From Chloroflexota bacterium (lineage in GTDB: Bacteria; Chloroflexota; Limnocylindria; Limnocylindrales; CSP1-4), in NCBI GenBank assembly GCA_021802825.1, contig JAJZRG010000015.1, positions 1 to 64,000 of the forward strand: a DNA stretch of 64,000 nucleotides. The letters are read 5' to 3'. The first letter of the stretch is position 1. The number at the start of each line of letters is the position of its first letter. Position numbers and translations under genes: made by a program. A model generated the notes under the pieces. The model saw only the letters and a program-made list of their open reading frames with translations. It was not told the origin of the DNA and searched no databases. This document shows positions 26,729-35,017 of the stretch, in pieces.

Positions 26729-27903
26729 GCGTCCTGCTCGCGGCCCCTATACCGAACAGCCGGTCGATCCCGCGCGGCCGCCTCGCGCTGCTCGCGGTCG
26801 GCGGCTTCGCCCTGCTCGCCGGCCTCACGGGCGCCCTCGTCCTGCTCGGCGTCGGCACGCCATCGTCGGTCACGCGCCTCGCGGGGCTGCACGGCGAACT
26901 CATGACGCTCGGCTTCCTGGGAACCGTGATCGCACTGGAGCGCGCCGTGGCGCTGGCCCGCCCGTGGGGCTACCTCGCGCCAGCGCTCTCGGGGGCCGGG
27001 GCCGTGGCGCTGGTCGCGGGCGTGCCCACGATCGGCGGGGCGGGAATCGTCGGGGGCGCCCTGGTCCTGCTCGCGGTCTACGCGGCCTTCGCCCGCCAGG
27101 AGTGGTCGCTCCAGCTCGGCGTCCAGGCGGCCGGGGCTGGCGCATGGGCCGTGGCCGCGGTCCTGCTCCTCGCCGGGGTCCCGGTGTCGAGCGCCTACCC
27201 GTGGCTCGCGGCGTTCCTCGTGATGACCGTCATCGGGGAGCGGCTCGACCTCGCCCGTCTGGGCGGCCTGGCCACGGGCGCGCGCCGCCAGCTCATCGTG
27301 GCGCTGTGGCTGATGGCCATCGGTGTCGGCGCGACGCTCGTCCTGCCCGAGGCTGGAACGCGCGCCGTCGGCGTCGCGATGCTCGCGATGGCCGCGTGGC
27401 TGGCCCGCCACGACCTCGCCCGCCGCACGGTCAGGATGGGCGGCGTGACCCGCTACATCGCCCTGTGCCTGCTCACGGGCTATGCCTGGCTGGCGGTGGC
27501 AGGCGCTGCCTGGGCGCTCACCGGGACGGCGATGGGGCCGGCCTACGACATCCGGCTGCACGCGCTGTTCCTCGGGTTCATCGTGTCCATGGTGTTCGGC
27601 CACGCGCCCGTCATCGTCCCGTCGGTCCTCCGGGTCCCGATGCCCTACTCGCGGGCAAACGACGCGACGCTGGCGCTCCTCCACGTGGGGCTGCTCGTGC
27701 GGATCGTCGGCGGCGACATGGCCGGGCTGCCCGACGGCCTGCTGGTGGGTGGCGTGCTCAACGTGCTGGCAATGCTCGCGTTCGTGGCCGTGTCGTTCGT
27801 TTCGGCGGCGCTGGAGCTTCGGCGCCGCAGGGCGATCGCGGCCGGTGGCCCGCCGCGCGCTCCGCTGCATGACGCCCGGCAGGCGCCAGGGCGCGAGCGC
27901 TAG
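26725..27903 (+). CDS. NnrS-like polytopic membrane protein
   Basis: A 392-residue protein with about eleven to twelve membrane helices. Helix-end histidines in LHGELMTLGF (about 45-55) and RLHALFLGFIVSMVFGHAP (about 275-293) are spaced as in NnrS-type haem-copper proteins linked to nitric oxide. A charged C-terminal tail follows. It is translationally coupled to the SufT-like gene (ATGA) and its stop overlaps that of the convergent DUF2017 gene by 3 nt. NnrS membership is likely but not certain. Confidence 0.7.
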   Translation: MSVLLAAPIPNSRSIPRGRLALLAVGGFALLAGLTGALVLLGVGTPSSVTRLAGLHGELMTLGFLGTVIALERAVALARPWGYLAPALSGAGAVALVAGVPTIGGAGIVGGALVLLAVYAAFARQEWSLQLGVQAAGAGAWAVAAVLLLAGVPVSSAYPWLAAFLVMTVIGERLDLARLGGLATGARRQLIVALWLMAIGVGATLVLPEAGTRAVGVAMLAMAAWLARHDLARRTVRMGGVTRYIALCLLTGYAWLAVAGAAWALTGTAMGPAYDIRLHALFLGFIVSMVFGHAPVIVPSVLRVPMPYSRANDATLALLHVGLLVRIVGGDMAGLPDGLLVGGVLNVLAMLAFVAVSFVSAALELRRRRAIAAGGPPRAPLHDARQAPGRER

Positions 27904-28418
27904 CGACTCCTCCCCGTCTCCGGCAGTCCGGCCGCCAGCACCTCGACAAGCTGCTCCTCCAGCCAGCCCAGCCAGAGGTACACGATCGTGTGGTCGTCCT
28001 CGCTCGGGGGCTCCAGCCCCGTCTCCTCAGTCACCCCGAGGCGCGTCCCCAGCACCAGCCGGAGGTCGTTGACCGCGCCCATCCACGCTGTCGCCTGCGC
28101 CTCGTCGAGGAGGGTGGCGTCGAGCGTCGAGGCGAGTCTCGCGAGGCGCTCCTGCCGCGCCTCCTCCAGGTCTGCGGAGGTGAGCTCGCGGAAGGCCGCG
28201 GAGGCCTCGGGGTCGCCCTTGACCGCGTCGGGGCGAAGGCGCGCCAGACCCGGATCGTCGGTCCCGTCAGGCTGGAGCGCCAGATCGCCCGAGGCCAGCC
28301 GCGCGAGGTCTGCCGCGAGCGCGCCGAGGATCTGCCGCTCCCGGGAGGCGAGGCGGACGGCGATCCGGCCGTCATCCGTCCGGCTGATCCGGGGCTGCGG
28401 CTTCCCCTCCGCGCTCAT
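27900..28418 (-). CDS. DUF2017 family protein
   Basis: A 172-residue soluble, acidic protein. The start RISRTDDGRIAVRLASRERQILGALAADLARL and the end DDHTIVYLWLGWLEEQLVEVL fit DUF2017, a family usually placed directly after clpS in actinobacteria and some Chloroflexota. Function unknown; the pairing suggests a role in ClpS-dependent proteolysis. It starts 28 nt after the clpS stop. Confidence 0.85.
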   Translation of the reverse strand: MSAEGKPQPRISRTDDGRIAVRLASRERQILGALAADLARLASGDLALQPDGTDDPGLARLRPDAVKGDPEASAAFRELTSADLEEARQERLARLASTLDATLLDEAQATAWMGAVNDLRLVLGTRLGVTEETGLEPPSEDDHTIVYLWLGWLEEQLVEVLAAGLPETGRSR

Positions 28419-28446
28419 CTGGGTCGCGTTCTGAGGGGACGCGCTG

Positions 28447-28758
28447 TCATTCCGGCGTCATCGTGGCCCACAGGCCGCACGCGTGCAGCCGCGACACGTC
28501 GTGCTCGCAGCGCTCCTTCGTACCGCCCGAGACGACCGCCCGTCCCTCCTGGTGGACCTGGAGCATCAGGCGGTGAGCATGCGAACGGCTGTACCCGAAC
28601 AGCTTCTGGAAGACGTACGTCACGTACGACATCAGGTTGATCGGGTCGTTCCAGACGATCACGATCCAGCGTGGTGCCGGGAGCAGGCGCGTGGACTCCT
28701 CGAGGTCGGTCTCGGGCCTGGCGACCGCTGGCGTGGTGATGGCGGGCGTGTCGGGCAT
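28447..28758 (-). CDS. clpS: ATP-dependent Clp protease adaptor ClpS
   Basis: A 103-residue N-end-rule adaptor. The binding-site motif is present: [22 protein letters not shown] (with Asn-Asp-Pro that holds the N-degron amino group) and the later [17 protein letters not shown] helix that touches ClpA/ClpC. The N-terminal tail of about 30 residues that enters the ClpC ring is present. It is in an operon with DUF2017. Confidence 0.93.
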   Translation of the reverse strand: MPDTPAITTPAVARPETDLEESTRLLPAPRWIVIVWNDPINLMSYVTYVFQKLFGYSRSHAHRLMLQVHQEGRAVVSGGTKERCEHDVSRLHACGLWATMTPE

Positions 28759-28830
28759 CAGAGCGCGATCGTATGCCGGGGCGGCCGAACACGCGGGCCT
28801 CGCGCCCCTCGGTGCCGGACCCGGCGGCCG

Positions 28831-29175
28831 TTACCGACCCTCGGGATGGACTACCGTGATCACCCGTCCGCGAGGACGTGCCTCAGCCGCCCCAAACCCG
28901 CCGATCTCGCCCGCCAGCGTCCTGAACCGCAGGACGGCCTCGTCCCGCAGCCGGTAGTACACCCACGAGCCCCGGCGTTCCGAGGTGACCCAACCCGCCT
29001 CGCGAAGCACCTTGAGATGATGGCTGACCGTCGGCTGCGCGACGTCGCAGCAGCTCGTGAAGTCACAGGCGCACACCTCGGCGTCGGCGCGCGACAGCTG
29101 GCGCAGGATCGCGAGACGCGTCGCGTCGGCTGCCCCCTGGAGGAGGAGGGCGTCGGGATCGGTGATGCGCTTCAT
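28831..29175 (-). CDS. arsR: Arsenic-responsive ArsR repressor
   Basis: A 114-residue ArsR with a cysteine-rich sensor: Cys35, Cys37, Cys42 and Cys43 in VCACDFTSCCDVAQPTVSHHL, next to the recognition helix. Vicinal thiols at this place bind As(III). The wing RRGSWVYYRL is standard. ATG 29175 gives a normal N-terminus; ATG 29187 would add MAIV. Transcription is divergent from a 60-residue Cys-pair gene and arsM. Two matching operator sites lie between them, one touching its own start. Confidence 0.9.
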   Translation of the reverse strand: MKRITDPDALLLQGAADATRLAILRQLSRADAEVCACDFTSCCDVAQPTVSHHLKVLREAGWVTSERRGSWVYYRLRDEAVLRFRTLAGEIGGFGAAEARPRGRVITVVHPEGR

Positions 29176-29186
29176 GACGATCGCCA

Positions 29187-29240
29187 TATTGACATTAGTC
29201 GATGCCGCTGGCAAGATGAACTTATTGACATTCATCAATA
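29187..29240. promoter_or_regulatory. Two ArsR operator sites
   Basis: TATTGA-CATTCA-TCAATA (29223-29240) is a perfect palindrome. TATTGA-CATTAG-TCGATG (29187-29204) is a near copy 36 bp away. The first covers the arsR start and a TAATGT -10 candidate; the second controls the divergent arsenic genes. Spacing suggests two dimers on nearly the same face. Confidence 0.65.
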
Positions 29241-29262
29241 CGGCGTCCCGGAGGCCCCACCC

Positions 29263-29445
29263 ATGCACTTCTCCCTCGAACTCGCGAAGCTGGCCAACGA
29301 CGAGCGCCGCCAGGAGGTTGATCGGTCTCGGCTGGTGGCCCTCGCGCGTCGGGTCGCCAAGTGCTGCAAGCCCGCGACGCTGCGCATGCGCATCGCCGCC
29401 GCCCTGCGGGCCTCGGGCCGCGTCTGCTGCCCGTCCGATCAATAG
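29263..29445 (+). CDS. Small basic protein with two CC pairs, arsenic locus
   Basis: A 60-residue protein, strongly basic, with two vicinal cysteine pairs: Cys34-Cys35 (AKCCKP) and Cys55-Cys56 (RVCCPSDQ). Vicinal thiols are classical ligands of trivalent arsenic. GGAGG lies 9 nt before the ATG, and the gene sits between the ArsR operators and arsM, in line with arsM (72 nt gap). I recognise no family. It could be an arsenite-binding chaperone or carrier for ArsM, though this is inference. Confidence 0.6.
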   Translation: MHFSLELAKLANDERRQEVDRSRLVALARRVAKCCKPATLRMRIAAALRASGRVCCPSDQ

Positions 29446-29517
29446 CGCCCGATTCGGGCGACCCGCGCCGTGGACGGCAACTGACAGCCCTGCCATCACA
29501 ACCCCAGGAGCCATTGC

Positions 29518-30363
29518 ATGACGACCGAAGCGATCCACGACGAAGTCCGGGCGCATTACGCACAAGCCGCGATCATGGCCACCGAGGGAGCCTGCTGCTC
29601 CTCGGGCGAGGAGATCGGCCCCGAGCTCTACTCGGCGCTCGAGCGTGCGGAGCTGCCCGAGGCGGCGGTGCTAGCCAGCCTCGGCTGCGGCAACCCGATC
29701 GCGGTGGCCGAGCTCCACGAGGGTGAGCGCGTGCTCGACCTGGGCTCCGGCGGCGGAATCGACGTGCTCCTCTCGGCCAAGCGCATCGGCCCGACGGGCC
29801 GCGCCTTCGGGCTCGACATGACCGACGAGATGCTCGCCCTGGCCCAGGCCAACGCCTCGGCCGCCGGTGCCACGAACGTCGAGTTCCTCAAGGGCCACAT
29901 CGGGGCCATCCCGCTTCCCGCCAACAGCATCGACGTCGTCATCAGCAACTGCGTGATCAACCTCGCGGCGGACAAGCCCGCCGTGTTCCGCGAGATCGCC
30001 CGCGTGCTGCGGCCCGGCGGCCGGATGGGCGTGTCCGACATCGTGGCCGACGACCGCCTGACCGCCGACGAGCGGGCAGCCCGGGGCTCGCTCGCGGGCT
30101 GCATCGCGGGAACGCTCTCGTTCGGGGAGTTCGAGGCGGGGCTGGCCGAGGCCGGCCTGGTCGATGTCCAGATCACGCCGACGCACCTGGTCACCGACGG
30201 CATGGCGAGCGCGATCATCAAGGCAACCAAGCCGGGGCCCGATGGCCGCTCGACGCAGCTGAACGCGGGTCCGGCCACGGGGTCGAAGCCTAGGATCTCG
30301 CTCGACCTGCTGCCCGTCGCCGCGTCCGACGGCGCAACCTGCAGCGGTGACGGCTGCTGCTGA
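29518..30363 (+). CDS. arsM: Arsenite S-adenosylmethionine methyltransferase
   Basis: A 281-residue class I methyltransferase. SAM motif VLDLGSGGGIDVLLSAKRIG (about 73-92) is followed by the ArsM cysteines in VISNCVINL and LAGCIAGTLS, with a third candidate in SLGCGNP just before the SAM motif. It methylates As(III) to volatile or soluble forms. It carries further vicinal thiols at both ends: GACCSSGEE near residue 25 and a final GDGCC. The C-terminal 35 residues are an extra tail. Expression is likely under ArsR. Confidence 0.93.
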   Translation: MTTEAIHDEVRAHYAQAAIMATEGACCSSGEEIGPELYSALERAELPEAAVLASLGCGNPIAVAELHEGERVLDLGSGGGIDVLLSAKRIGPTGRAFGLDMTDEMLALAQANASAAGATNVEFLKGHIGAIPLPANSIDVVISNCVINLAADKPAVFREIARVLRPGGRMGVSDIVADDRLTADERAARGSLAGCIAGTLSFGEFEAGLAEAGLVDVQITPTHLVTDGMASAIIKATKPGPDGRSTQLNAGPATGSKPRISLDLLPVAASDGATCSGDGCC

Positions 30364-30588
30364 CGGGGATCGACCGGCCGACCCCGCGGAGGTGCCGACT
30401 GTGGAGGCGCGGCTCTCGGCGGGCGGCCCGCCGCTCGAGGGCGCCCGCGAGGCCCTCGGGAGGCGAAGGCCGAGCACTCGCAGCGGTCGGGTCGGTCGGC
30501 ACCGGGCCGTCGGCGGCGGGCTGAATCCCCGCCCGAGGCCGGGGCGCGAGGCGCACCAGCGGCGCCGCGGGTTGGGCTGCTGCCCGGG

Positions 30589-31776
30589 TCAGCCCGGATT
30601 GGCGACCACATGCGCCGCGCCCGGGGCCGGCATCCGCCCGACGACGGCCAGGGCCGCGGCACAGCCGATGCACACCACCGCAGTCCCGAGCATCGCCACC
30701 GGCAGGCCGACCGTGACGGACATGACGCCCATCAGCGGCGGGTAGACGACGGCCCCGACGACCGAGGCCGCCACCATGACGCCACTCACGGCGGCCGCGC
30801 GGTCCGGGAACCGCTCCCCGCCGATCGCCACGATGAGCGGGAAGATCGGACCCGAGGCGAACCCGACGACGACGAACAGGACGATCGACGCCCCGAGCGA
30901 GGGCACGAGCACGGCGAAGCCGAGCGCGGTGCCGGCCGTGAGCGCAGCGGCGATACCGAGCCTGATGTGGTCGAAGCGGTCGGCGACGCGGCTGGCCACG
31001 AACCGCCCGGCGGTCAGCCCCGCCCAGAACAGGCCGAGCGCGGAGGTGGCGGTCGCTGCCGGGGCCGCGGCGAGGAAGCGGACGAGCCAGTTCGAGACGC
31101 CGATCTCGGACGCCACGTAGCAGCCGATGGCCACGGCGAGGACCACCAGCGGCAGCGCGAGGAGGCTCGATCGCTGGCCGTCGTGCCCCCGGTCCGGCCG
31201 GGCGCGGCCGTCGGCGAGGTCGGTGAAGACCAGCGCGCCAGCCAGCGGCAGGGCGACGACGCCCGTGCCCACGATGACCGCCTGCCACGAGAGCCCGACG
31301 ACACCGCGCGCGGCGAGCAGGAACGGCGCCCCGAGGGCGCCCAGCGAGAAGAACAGGTGCAGCAGGTTCAGCCGCCCGCCTCGGTTGCCGCGGAACAGGT
31401 CGAGGACCAGGCCGTTGCCGCCGCCATCGATCGCGCCCGAGCCAACGGACCGGACCACCCCGGCGATGACGAACACGTCCCAGTCGCCGGTCATGCCCTG
31501 CGCGATCAGCCCCAGCCCGAGCAGCGCCACGGCCAGCGAGAGGATCGCCCGGCGGCCCACGCGCTCGGTCGCGATGCCGCCCAGCACGGACCCGCCGGCG
31601 TAGGCCAGGGCCGTGACAAAGTAGAACAAGCCGAGGCCGACGTCGGTCTGGCGAAAGCCGCCCTCGACCTCGCGCGCCAGCGACGGCACGAGCAGGCCGC
31701 TCCAGCCGATCAGCACGAACGACCAGCAGCCGAAGGCGAAGGCGGTCGAGCGACTCCTGAGCAGGATGGGGATCAC
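30589..31776 (-). CDS. MFS transporter (exporter-like)
   Basis: A 395-residue protein with twelve predicted membrane helices. Motif A-like loops GGIATERVGRRAILSLAVAL (after helix 2) and ASRVADRFDHIRLG (second half) identify the major facilitator superfamily. Substrate unknown. Start is GTG 31776: a TACGAT box 7 nt before it and the first helix right after support a leaderless start; the long frame upstream is a shadow. A perfect 19-bp palindrome covers the -10, so a repressor is expected. It is divergent from the hydrolase operon. Confidence 0.85.
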   Translation of the reverse strand: MIPILLRSRSTAFAFGCWSFVLIGWSGLLVPSLAREVEGGFRQTDVGLGLFYFVTALAYAGGSVLGGIATERVGRRAILSLAVALLGLGLIAQGMTGDWDVFVIAGVVRSVGSGAIDGGGNGLVLDLFRGNRGGRLNLLHLFFSLGALGAPFLLAARGVVGLSWQAVIVGTGVVALPLAGALVFTDLADGRARPDRGHDGQRSSLLALPLVVLAVAIGCYVASEIGVSNWLVRFLAAAPAATATSALGLFWAGLTAGRFVASRVADRFDHIRLGIAAALTAGTALGFAVLVPSLGASIVLFVVVGFASGPIFPLIVAIGGERFPDRAAAVSGVMVAASVVGAVVYPPLMGVMSVTVGLPVAMLGTAVVCIGCAAALAVVGRMPAPGAAHVVANPG

Positions 31777-31777
31777 G

Positions 31778-31796
31778 TCACCGATCGTATCGGTGA
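31778..31796. promoter_or_regulatory. Palindromic operator over the MFS promoter
   Basis: TCACCGAT-CGT-ATCGGTGA has perfect 8-bp arms. The minus-strand -10 TACGAT (31789-31784) lies inside it, 7 nt from the GTG start at 31776. No regulator gene is adjacent. Confidence 0.55.
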
Positions 31797-31839
31797 TCGG
31801 CGCGGGCACCAGCGCCGCGATCGGGCGCCCGGGCCGCCA

Positions 31840-31887
31840 GCCCCGAAACGCCGGAGTTGGGCGTCGCCCTTTGGGGCGTTTCGGGGC
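31840..31887. promoter_or_regulatory. Large two-level hairpin just before the hydrolase gene
   Basis: Perfect 13-bp arms GCCCCGAAACGCC (31840-31852) and GGCGTTTCGGGGC (31875-31887) enclose a second stem GGGCG-T-CGCCC. The outer stem ends 3 nt before ATG 31891 and 12 nt before ATG 31900. As RNA it could block ribosome access; as DNA it could be a binding site. Confidence 0.6.
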
Positions 31888-31899
31888 AAGATGGTGCGC

Positions 31900-32763
31900 A
31901 TGGACACGCGTCGCGTCCCGGTCGCCGATGGCGTGGAGCTGGCAGCTGACGTCTGGCCGGCTCCAGATGCCTCGGCCCACGCCCCGGCCTTCGTCCTGAT
32001 GCACGGACTCGCATCCAACGCCCGTCTCTGGGACGGGGTCGCAGCGCGGCTGGTGGAGCGCGGGCACCCCGCCGTCACCGTTGACCTGCGCGGGCACGGC
32101 CGCTCGTCCAAGCCCGACGGCCGGTACGACCTCCCCACCGTCGCCGACGATGTCGCCGCCCTGATCGTGGCGCTGGGTCTCGAGCGGCCGGTCGTCGCCG
32201 GGCAATCGTGGGGCGGCAACGTGGCGATAGAGCTGGGGGCGCGGCACCCGGGCGTCGCGCGCGGGATCGTGTGCGTGGACGGGGGGTGGTTCGAGCCGTC
32301 GCGCACCTTCCCGTCCTGGGAGGCCTGCCGGGAGGCGCTCGCCCCGCCCCGCCTCGCCGGACGGCGCCTCGCGGAGGTCGAGGGCTACGTCCGCGCCGCC
32401 CACCCCAACTGGCCGGAGACGGGGATCGCGGGCACCCTCGCCAACTTCGAGCGCTTCCCGGACGGGACGATCGCGCCCTGGCTGACCTACGAGCGGCACC
32501 TGACCGTGCTCCGCGGCATGTGGGAGCACCATCCCTCCGAGCGGTACGCGCTGGTCATGGCGCCCGTGCTGCTGGTCCCGGCCGGTGCCGACGCGGTTGT
32601 TGAGCGGACGCACAGTCGGCAGGCGGCGGTCGCCGAGGCACTGGCCGCCCTGCCCAGGGCGCGCGTCCACCCGATCGCCGGCGATCACGACATCCACGCC
32701 CAGCACCCCAAGGCCGTCGCGGACGTGATGGCCGATGCCGTGGCGGACGGGTTCTTCGCATGA
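31900..32763 (+). CDS. Alpha/beta hydrolase
   Basis: A 287-residue hydrolase. The oxyanion motif LMHGLASNARLW, the nucleophile Ser in GQSWGGN and the late His in GDHDIHAQHP make a complete triad with an Asp in the LVPAGAD loop. The substrate is unknown; lactonase, esterase and epoxide hydrolase-like enzymes share the fold. ATG 31900 begins where the fold starts; ATG 31891 would add three residues. Its stop overlaps the next gene (ATGA). A strong hairpin lies immediately upstream. Confidence 0.88.
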   Translation: MDTRRVPVADGVELAADVWPAPDASAHAPAFVLMHGLASNARLWDGVAARLVERGHPAVTVDLRGHGRSSKPDGRYDLPTVADDVAALIVALGLERPVVAGQSWGGNVAIELGARHPGVARGIVCVDGGWFEPSRTFPSWEACREALAPPRLAGRRLAEVEGYVRAAHPNWPETGIAGTLANFERFPDGTIAPWLTYERHLTVLRGMWEHHPSERYALVMAPVLLVPAGADAVVERTHSRQAAVAEALAALPRARVHPIAGDHDIHAQHPKAVADVMADAVADGFFA

Positions 32764-34055
32764 GCGGCCGACAGGCAGGGGACGACGACCCGCGCATCCT
32801 CGCGATCATGGGCTCGGGCGAGACCGCACCCACGATGGCGAAGGTCCATCGCGCGCTGTTCGACCGCTTCGGGCGCCAAGTGCCGGCGGCCATCATCGAC
32901 ACGCCGTACGGGTTCCAGGAGAACGCCGACGACCTCTCGAGTCGGACCATGGAGTTCTTCGCCACCAGCGTCGGCAACCCGGTCGAGGTCGCGTCGTTCC
33001 GGTCCACCGACGTGGACGCCGTGTCCGCCGCGACGGCCCTCGCCCGCATCCGCGAGGCGCGGTACGTCATGGCCGGGCCCGGCAGCCCCTCGTATGCGCT
33101 GCGCCAGTGGAGGGACGGGCCTTTTCCCGAGGCGCTCGCGGAGAAGCTTCGGTCGGGCGGCATCCTGACGATGGCGAGCGCCGCCGCGCTGACGCTGGGC
33201 GTCGTGTCGATCCCGGTCTACGAGGTCTACAAGGCCGGCGAGCCGCCGACCTGGCTCGACGGGCTCGACCTGCTCGGCGGAGCCACCGGACTGCGGGCCG
33301 CCGTCGTCCCCCACTACGACAACGCCGAGGGCGGGACTCACGACACGCGCTTCTGCTACATGGGCGAGCGCCGACTGCGGGTTCTCGAGGACCTGCTACC
33401 CGTCGGCGTGTTCGTGCTCGGCGTGGACAGCCACACGGCGCTCGTGCTGGACCTCGAGGCCGGGCTGGCGTCGGTGGCCGGACTGGGCGGGGTGACGGTT
33501 CGGGTCGCGGGGCGGAGCGCCCGATTCGAGGCCGGGGCGTCCATCCCCATCTCGGCCCTCGGCGAGGCGGCGCGGGGGCTGGCGGCTGGCCAGTCGAGCG
33601 AGGCCGTCCACAAGGCAGCCCTCGCTGGCTCAGCCTCCGCCGAGCAGCCCGTTCGCCCGGCGCAGCCGATGCGCCAGGAGACACAGGAGATCGAGGGCAC
33701 GTTCAGCGCGGCGCTCGACGAGGGCGAGGTCCGAGCGGCGGTCGCCGCGCTCCTGGCGCTCGACGAGGCGATCAACGCGCGGGTCCGGGCGGGCGAGGAC
33801 AGCCCGGACCTCGACAATGCCGCGGCGACGTTCCAGGCGCTGGTGGTCCAGCTTGGCGAGCGGGCCGCCAACGGCTCCGGCGATCGGCGGGCAGCGCTCG
33901 CGCCCCTCGTCGACACGCTGCTCCAGTTGCGCGACGCGGCTCGGGCGTCGAAGGACTGGCGTACCGCCGATCTCATCCGGGACCGCCTCGCCGAAGCCCG
34001 TGTCCGGGTCCGCGACGGGCCGTCAGGCCCGGAGTGGGTGCTCGAGATGGGCTGA
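32760..34055 (+). CDS. Peptidase S51/cyanophycinase-like domain fused to a CysRS C-terminal-like domain
   Basis: A 431-residue two-domain protein. Residues about 11-265 resemble the dipeptidase E/cyanophycinase class I amidotransferase-like fold: IMGSGETAP at the start, a nucleophile candidate Ser140 in TMASAAALT and His185 in VPHYDN. After a Ala/Gln/Pro linker, residues about 312-431 look like the C-terminal part of cysteinyl-tRNA synthetase: DEAINARV, then ASKDWRTADLIRDRLAEARV and a PSGPEW end. The catalytic and HIGH/KMSKS parts of CysRS are absent. The gene is coupled to the hydrolase upstream (ATGA). Role unknown; peptidase acting on a cysteine-containing or tRNA-linked compound is one idea. 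Confidence 0.75.
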   Translation: MSGRQAGDDDPRILAIMGSGETAPTMAKVHRALFDRFGRQVPAAIIDTPYGFQENADDLSSRTMEFFATSVGNPVEVASFRSTDVDAVSAATALARIREARYVMAGPGSPSYALRQWRDGPFPEALAEKLRSGGILTMASAAALTLGVVSIPVYEVYKAGEPPTWLDGLDLLGGATGLRAAVVPHYDNAEGGTHDTRFCYMGERRLRVLEDLLPVGVFVLGVDSHTALVLDLEAGLASVAGLGGVTVRVAGRSARFEAGASIPISALGEAARGLAAGQSSEAVHKAALAGSASAEQPVRPAQPMRQETQEIEGTFSAALDEGEVRAAVAALLALDEAINARVRAGEDSPDLDNAAATFQALVVQLGERAANGSGDRRAALAPLVDTLLQLRDAARASKDWRTADLIRDRLAEARVRVRDGPSGPEWVLEMG

Positions 34056-34124
34056 GGATCCCCCTACCCGCTATCCTTCGCGCCGCACCTTGGCCCACCA
34101 CGGGCCCCCGCTTGGAGTCACTCC

Positions 34125-34466
34125 GTGTTCTCGTTCCTCCGCCGCCTCGCCCCGAGCATCCCGTCGATCGACGTCGCCCAGCTCGACGCCCTCCTCCAGC
34201 AGAACGCGGTCCGCGTGCTCGACGTGCGCGAGGACGACGAGTTCCGCCAGGGGCACGTGCCGGGCGCCATCCACGTCCCGGTCAAGCGCCTGCCGGATCG
34301 GATCGCCAAGCTCCGCCGCGACAAGCCGTACGCGGTGATCTGCGCCACGGGCAGCCGGAGCGCGAAGGCGACGAACTACCTGCTCGAACAGGGCTTCCAG
34401 GGCACGGTCTCGGTCAGCGGCGGCACCACCGCCTGGGCCAGGAGCGGGCGGGCCATCGTCCGCTAG
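34125..34466 (+). CDS. Rhodanese-like protein
   Basis: A 113-residue single-domain rhodanese without membrane anchor. VLDVREDDEFRQGHVPGAIHVP (about 31-52) and the active loop CATGSRS with Cys73 are complete, as is SGGTTAWARSG at the end. It likely handles sulfane sulfur in the cytoplasm. Start is GTG 34125, 69 nt after the fusion gene, probably in the same transcript. It converges with the MarR gene. Confidence 0.9.
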   Translation: MFSFLRRLAPSIPSIDVAQLDALLQQNAVRVLDVREDDEFRQGHVPGAIHVPVKRLPDRIAKLRRDKPYAVICATGSRSAKATNYLLEQGFQGTVSVSGGTTAWARSGRAIVR

Positions 34467-34480
34467 GACTGCAACCCAGG

Positions 34481-34945
34481 TCAGTCCTCCGCCGGCTCCT
34501 CGAGCGCCGAACGGAGCTCGCGCAGGGCTGCGTCGATCCGCGCCAAACGGTCGGGCGACGCTGTTGCCAGTCGGCCGGCCAGCCACTCCAGCGTGCGGCC
34601 CCGAGCCTCCGAGAGCAGCCGATCTCCCTCCTCGCTGAGCGAGAGCTGCACGCGACGGCGTGAGGCCGGGTCCGCCGTGCGCGCCACCAGCCCGTCGCGC
34701 ACCAGTCGCGACATCAGCTCGGACGCAGACGGCATCGACGCGCCCAGGTGCTCGGCCACGCTCGAGAGGTCGGTCCCCGGGTGCCGGCGCACGAAGAGCA
34801 GAGCCCGGAACTGCGGAACGGACAGGCCCTCGGCGCGCCCCTCGCGCATCCGTTCGCGGATCGCGCGCATGACTGGCGGCACGGATTCCAGCACGGCCTC
34901 GGCCGTCGATCGTGCGATGGCGGGAACCTCGGATGACGTCTTCAC
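34481..34945 (-). CDS. MarR-family transcriptional regulator
   Basis: A 154-residue MarR protein. The winged helix is clear: LSVPQFRALLFVRRHPG, the recognition helix ASMPSASELMSRLVRDGLV and the wing DPASRRRVQLSLSEEG. It probably represses the divergent drug-type ABC exporter. The GTG at 34945 is chosen because TATCCT ends 6 nt upstream, fitting a leaderless message. Confidence 0.88.
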   Translation of the reverse strand: MKTSSEVPAIARSTAEAVLESVPPVMRAIRERMREGRAEGLSVPQFRALLFVRRHPGTDLSSVAEHLGASMPSASELMSRLVRDGLVARTADPASRRRVQLSLSEEGDRLLSEARGRTLEWLAGRLATASPDRLARIDAALRELRSALEEPAED

Positions 34946-34961
34946 GACGACAGGATAGAAT
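34933..34961. promoter_or_regulatory. Overlapping divergent promoters of marR and the ABC exporter
   Basis: Plus strand: ATGACG (34933-34938), 17 nt, TAGAAT (34956-34961). Minus strand: TATCCT (34957-34952), 6 nt before the marR GTG. The two -10 boxes share two bases, so one bound regulator would block both. Confidence 0.5.
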
Positions 34962-35017
34962 GTTTCGTGACCCGAAGTGTTGCCCGCCGCGCGGCACGCG
35001 GGCGGGAGACGAAGCCC

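Noticed and set aside
25927..27870. 647-codon minus-strand frame
   Set aside because: It crosses the regulator, SufT-like and NnrS-like genes in other frames and has only shadow composition.
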